Origin: Corticium candelabrum
Taxonomy: Eukaryota; Porifera; Homoscleromorpha; Homosclerophorida; Plakinidae
DNA: 64,000 bases
Assembly (NCBI RefSeq): GCF_963422355.1
Contig: NC_085087.1
Location: 1,310,521-1,374,520 of the forward strand
Direction: 5' to 3'
In this document: piece by piece, positions 61,015 to 64,000 of the stretch
Layout: every line of letters begins with the position of its first letter
How positions within the stretch are numbered: the stretch's first letter is position 1
The notes under the pieces: generated by a model
Seen by the model: the letters and a program-made list of their open reading frames with translations, nothing else
Databases searched by the model: none
What the model was told of the DNA's origin: nothing
Translations under genes and position numbers: made by a program

Positions 61015-61740
61015 CTGCAAAGCCAGAAATAAATGTCACAATGCATGTGACTTCACACATTTACTTTACTCCCAGTTAATTTCATTAGTCAACAACACTA
61101 CTCGTCAATGTGGAAAGATGCTGGTAAATGATAAAAAAGAACACCAATATAAGCTTGAAATTTTTCAACAACTTCGAATGCCACAATATAAAAATCATTA
61201 CATCATTCCTAAAATCGCTGTTTTCATTAATGCTATAATCACAATGACCCAAATGACATTATCTGTAATTGCTACACTTGTTTGTAGCTTTTTGCACAAT
61301 GCAATAGTTTCATAAGAAAGGAACATGCTTCTATTACAAAGAAACAAAGAAAAAGTGCAATGTGCAATCTTATGCTCTAGACACCAGTGTTTCCATTGTT
61401 TTAGTCATGCTCAAACTATCTGCAAATATATATTGTCCAGATCAAATCTGATGTCTCCTTTTATCTTAAATGTTAGCTAATATCCATGCAGTCAATAAGC
61501 AAGAATTGCAAGTGCAAACGAACATCACCCTATCACAACTGGTAGCCATATTTTGACAAGCTGTTTATCTAACTTTGTCAGGACATGTCCAAGCCAAAAA
61601 ATTCTGCATACATATGCACAGGTCCATATACCTTACAACCTTGTATAGCATGCAGATATAAAGGGTATATCTATATGCTGCACATTTTTTAAGATACTGT
61701 GTGTGTGCATGTGCGAGAGTATGCATACATGCGTGGGTGT
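61015..61740. other. presumed intron; no further exons found
   Basis: I looked for more Ig, Kazal or EF-hand exons on the minus strand and saw none. Confidence 0.4.
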
Positions 61741-61830
61741 GGCCTTACCCTGTAATAGCTGTGGCAGAACATTCAGAAGAACTCAAGACATGGCACACCA
61801 TAAATGTGATGCAATTCGATAAAAGAGGGA
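61740..61830 (+). pseudogene. LINE-tail zinc-finger fragment
   Basis: A frame reads CNSCGRTFRRTQDMAHHKCD, a C2H2-like finger of the type ending several LINE polyproteins here. The rest is absent. Confidence 0.4.
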
Positions 61831-61920
61831 GATGAGATGTTTTCTCTTAGACCGTCTTGTTAGCTAAAGGCCACAAGACAGCAGGTATCATCAGTGATGG
61901 CCAACTGCTTCCAGGTCCAT

Positions 61921-62034
<114 letters not shown>

Positions 62035-62149
62035 TGGTGGTGACCAGAGTTCTATGAGCGCTACAATTGCTTGGCCGTCTTGTCTTACCGGACCTCCGTT
62101 GCCGTTTATAATAATACCTCATGGTGCTTGTACCTCCGTTCGGTGAGTC

Positions 62150-64000
62150 AGGGCAGCGAACGATGCTGCCACTAGTCGTATGTCAACGGTCACCACTCAT
62201 CGTGGTGTGGCGAGCCCTCGAGTGGTTTCTTCCATCCTAGGCAGGAAACAAATTCGCCCAAAGAAGAGCAAAGCAAATTTGCTTTTAGCTCGCGACGTAG
62301 CAATTTGAGATGAGAGTGGAGAACTATACGAGTCTGTAGAGGCACCAAGTGGTCATTGTTTCCAGCATTTGCAAAATGTCCTGAATATCAAAAGCCACTT
62401 CGACATCTCTGTGTTCAACACTCTGGTAACACAACCTGCCTGTGAAGAGATTGCAACATTACCCACAGCAGACAACCTTTCAAGTGCCATCAAGAGTCTT
62501 GCAAATAACAAAGCTCCTGGGAAGTCAGGCGTTTTGCCTAAAATGGTTAAGTATGGTGGTCAAGCTTTCTTTGATGGCCTACTGTCGCTGGTGCACAAAG
62601 TATGGAAGGTAAGCTGTGTACCACAGGATTGGCGAGATGCTGAATTGGTTCCAGTACCAAAGAAGGGCGATCTATCATGGTGTGATACTTAGCGAGGTAT
62701 TGCCTTGCATGACGTTCAGGGCAAAGTAGTTGGGAAAGTCATCAAGAACCGACTACAACAGTTAGCAGAGTGTGTACTCGGAGATTCACAATGTTGCTTC
62801 AGGCAGGAATGCTCATGCACTGATCAGATGTTCACGGTAAGGCAAATTTTAGAAAAAGAATATCTGGTGTCCATATTTGTATCGACTTGAGAAAAGCCTA
62901 TAATTCTGCCCCACGGGAAGCTCTGTGGAGGGGTCTGAAAGTGCTTGGTGTTTCAACTACTATTGTTAAACTCATTTCATGTTTCACCAGGACATGTTTG
63001 TCCGAGTACATCTTGACGGTAGTCATACTGAGCGGTTTCCTGTAACTAATGGTCTCCGTCAGGGTTGCACAATGGCACCAGTTCTATTTCATTCGTATTT
63101 TTCCCTTGTCTTGAAAAAGTGGTGCAACGAGATGGCCAAGTCATATCCTGATGGCGAGTTCAGTTTCCATTTCAATGTGAATGGCAACCTATTCAATCGC
63201 CCTTGAACATAACACTAATCAGCTTCTGTGATAGACCTTGAGTTTACTGATGACGCTGTACTTGTAACACCTTCTCATTGCTCCTCATAGTTGGCCCTTG
63301 AACCAGTCAACACTGTTGCATATTTGGACTGACAACAAGTTTGATCAAGATAAAAGTCATGGGTTGTGGTGTAAACTTCTCGGAAGCAGAATGTCAACTA
63401 CTTGTTGTTTCTGGACAGACTGTGCAGCATGTAAACGCTTTAGGTTATCTGGGTAGCTTGCTGTCACTAGATGCAAGGATAGGCCCTGAAGTTGACCGCC
63501 GGCTTGCTGGTGCACCACGTGCTTTTAGTGCCATGCAGTGTGTGTTTACTGATAACAACCTGTCTGTGAAAACAAAGCAGATGTTGTATAAATGCTTGTA
63601 TTGTGACTGTTCTGCTTTATGGAGCAAAGAGCTGGCCCATACTGAAGAAGGATGAGATACGCTTATTTAAATGCGTTCCATCACCACTGTTTGAGGTCTA
63701 TTCTAAGTCTCTCGCTGGGATCAACAGCTGTCACATATCACAATCTCAGATCTTCGCCGGCAATGGGGTGACATTGGCCCTCTCTCAGACGTTCTTCGCA
63801 AGCGTCGTCTTCAGTGACTAAGACACATTACACGCATGCCCCGGACCGTCTTCCTAAAAAGTTCTGTTTGCCTGGCTACCACAAACTAGACCTGCACATG
63901 GTCCTTGCTTATGGTGGAAAGATCATGTGAATGACAATCTGCAAAGATTGCAGGTAGGCAACTGGTTTGGGCTAGCACAAGATCAGAAAGCATGACGGGA
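62150..64000 (+). pseudogene. LINE reverse transcriptase, runs off the right edge
   Basis: In order: SLANNKAPGKSGVLPKMVKY (62500) and CVPQDWRDAELVPVPKKGD, the fingers region; QCCFRQECSCTDQMFTVRQI (62790); a DLRKAYNSAPREALW box (62888-62935) with the first catalytic Asp; NGLRQGCTMAPVLF (63050); a diverged FTDDAV box (63245) carrying the paired aspartates; LGYLGSLL (63440); and the tail LLYGAKSWPILKKDE, FAWLPQTRPAHG, DNLQRLQVGNWFGLA to the edge. Stops near 62690, 62890 and 63200 and several frameshifts show it is inactive. Type resembles RTE/CR1-like elements of invertebrates; clade uncertain. Confidence 0.85.

Overview
The window reads as a gene-sparse, repeat-rich animal nuclear genome. It has spliced genes with short exons, GT-AG introns and polyadenylation signals, at least a dozen long (TG)n/(CA)n arrays, and transposon remains from most classes. 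The host genes are pan-metazoan and divergent from vertebrates. I suspect an early-branching invertebrate such as a sponge, but nothing in the sequence proves this.

Host genes, right to left. (1) A minus-strand gene from about 61.0 to 50.2 kb is rebuilt from nine exons with matching phases. It encodes Ig-type domains, then two von Hippel-Lindau (VHL) beta-type domains, then the C-terminal propeller-like region of FSTL4/FSTL5; its 5' end was not found. This combination is the most unusual thing here. (2) UBA52 (ubiquitin-eL40 fusion), plus strand, 46.6-47.1 kb. (3) An intronless F-box protein, minus strand, head to head with UBA52 across 139 bp. (4) A complete seven-exon TMEM147, minus strand, 44.5-39.4 kb, predicted at 224 aa. 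(5) LEO1 (Paf1 complex), minus strand, from its ATG at 38487 to an exon ending at 1470, with the 3' exons off the left edge. Its coding sequence is six small exons spread over at least 37 kb of introns filled with mobile elements.

The left 38 kb is therefore LEO1 intron acting as a transposon graveyard. It holds a hAT transposase, MITEs, a Tigger-like transposase, a Tc1-like transposase split by a short-LTR Ty3/gypsy element, a multicopy-type gene of unknown class, a gypsy integrase fragment, and a gypsy element whose integrase lies before its reverse transcriptase (Gmr1-like order) and is itself cut by a Tigger-like MITE. There is also a second LTR element whose 5' LTR is broken by a TG-rich element that in turn carries a Helitron. 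Right of 38 kb, mobile DNA sits in introns and intergenic gaps: a second Helitron copy in TMEM147 intron 3, an internally deleted LINE, a LINE with an R2-type restriction-like endonuclease inside the last FSTL-like intron, and another LINE running off the right edge.

Most long stretches without an entry contain nothing I could recognise. Exon boundaries were read by eye from splice motifs and frame, without transcript evidence.
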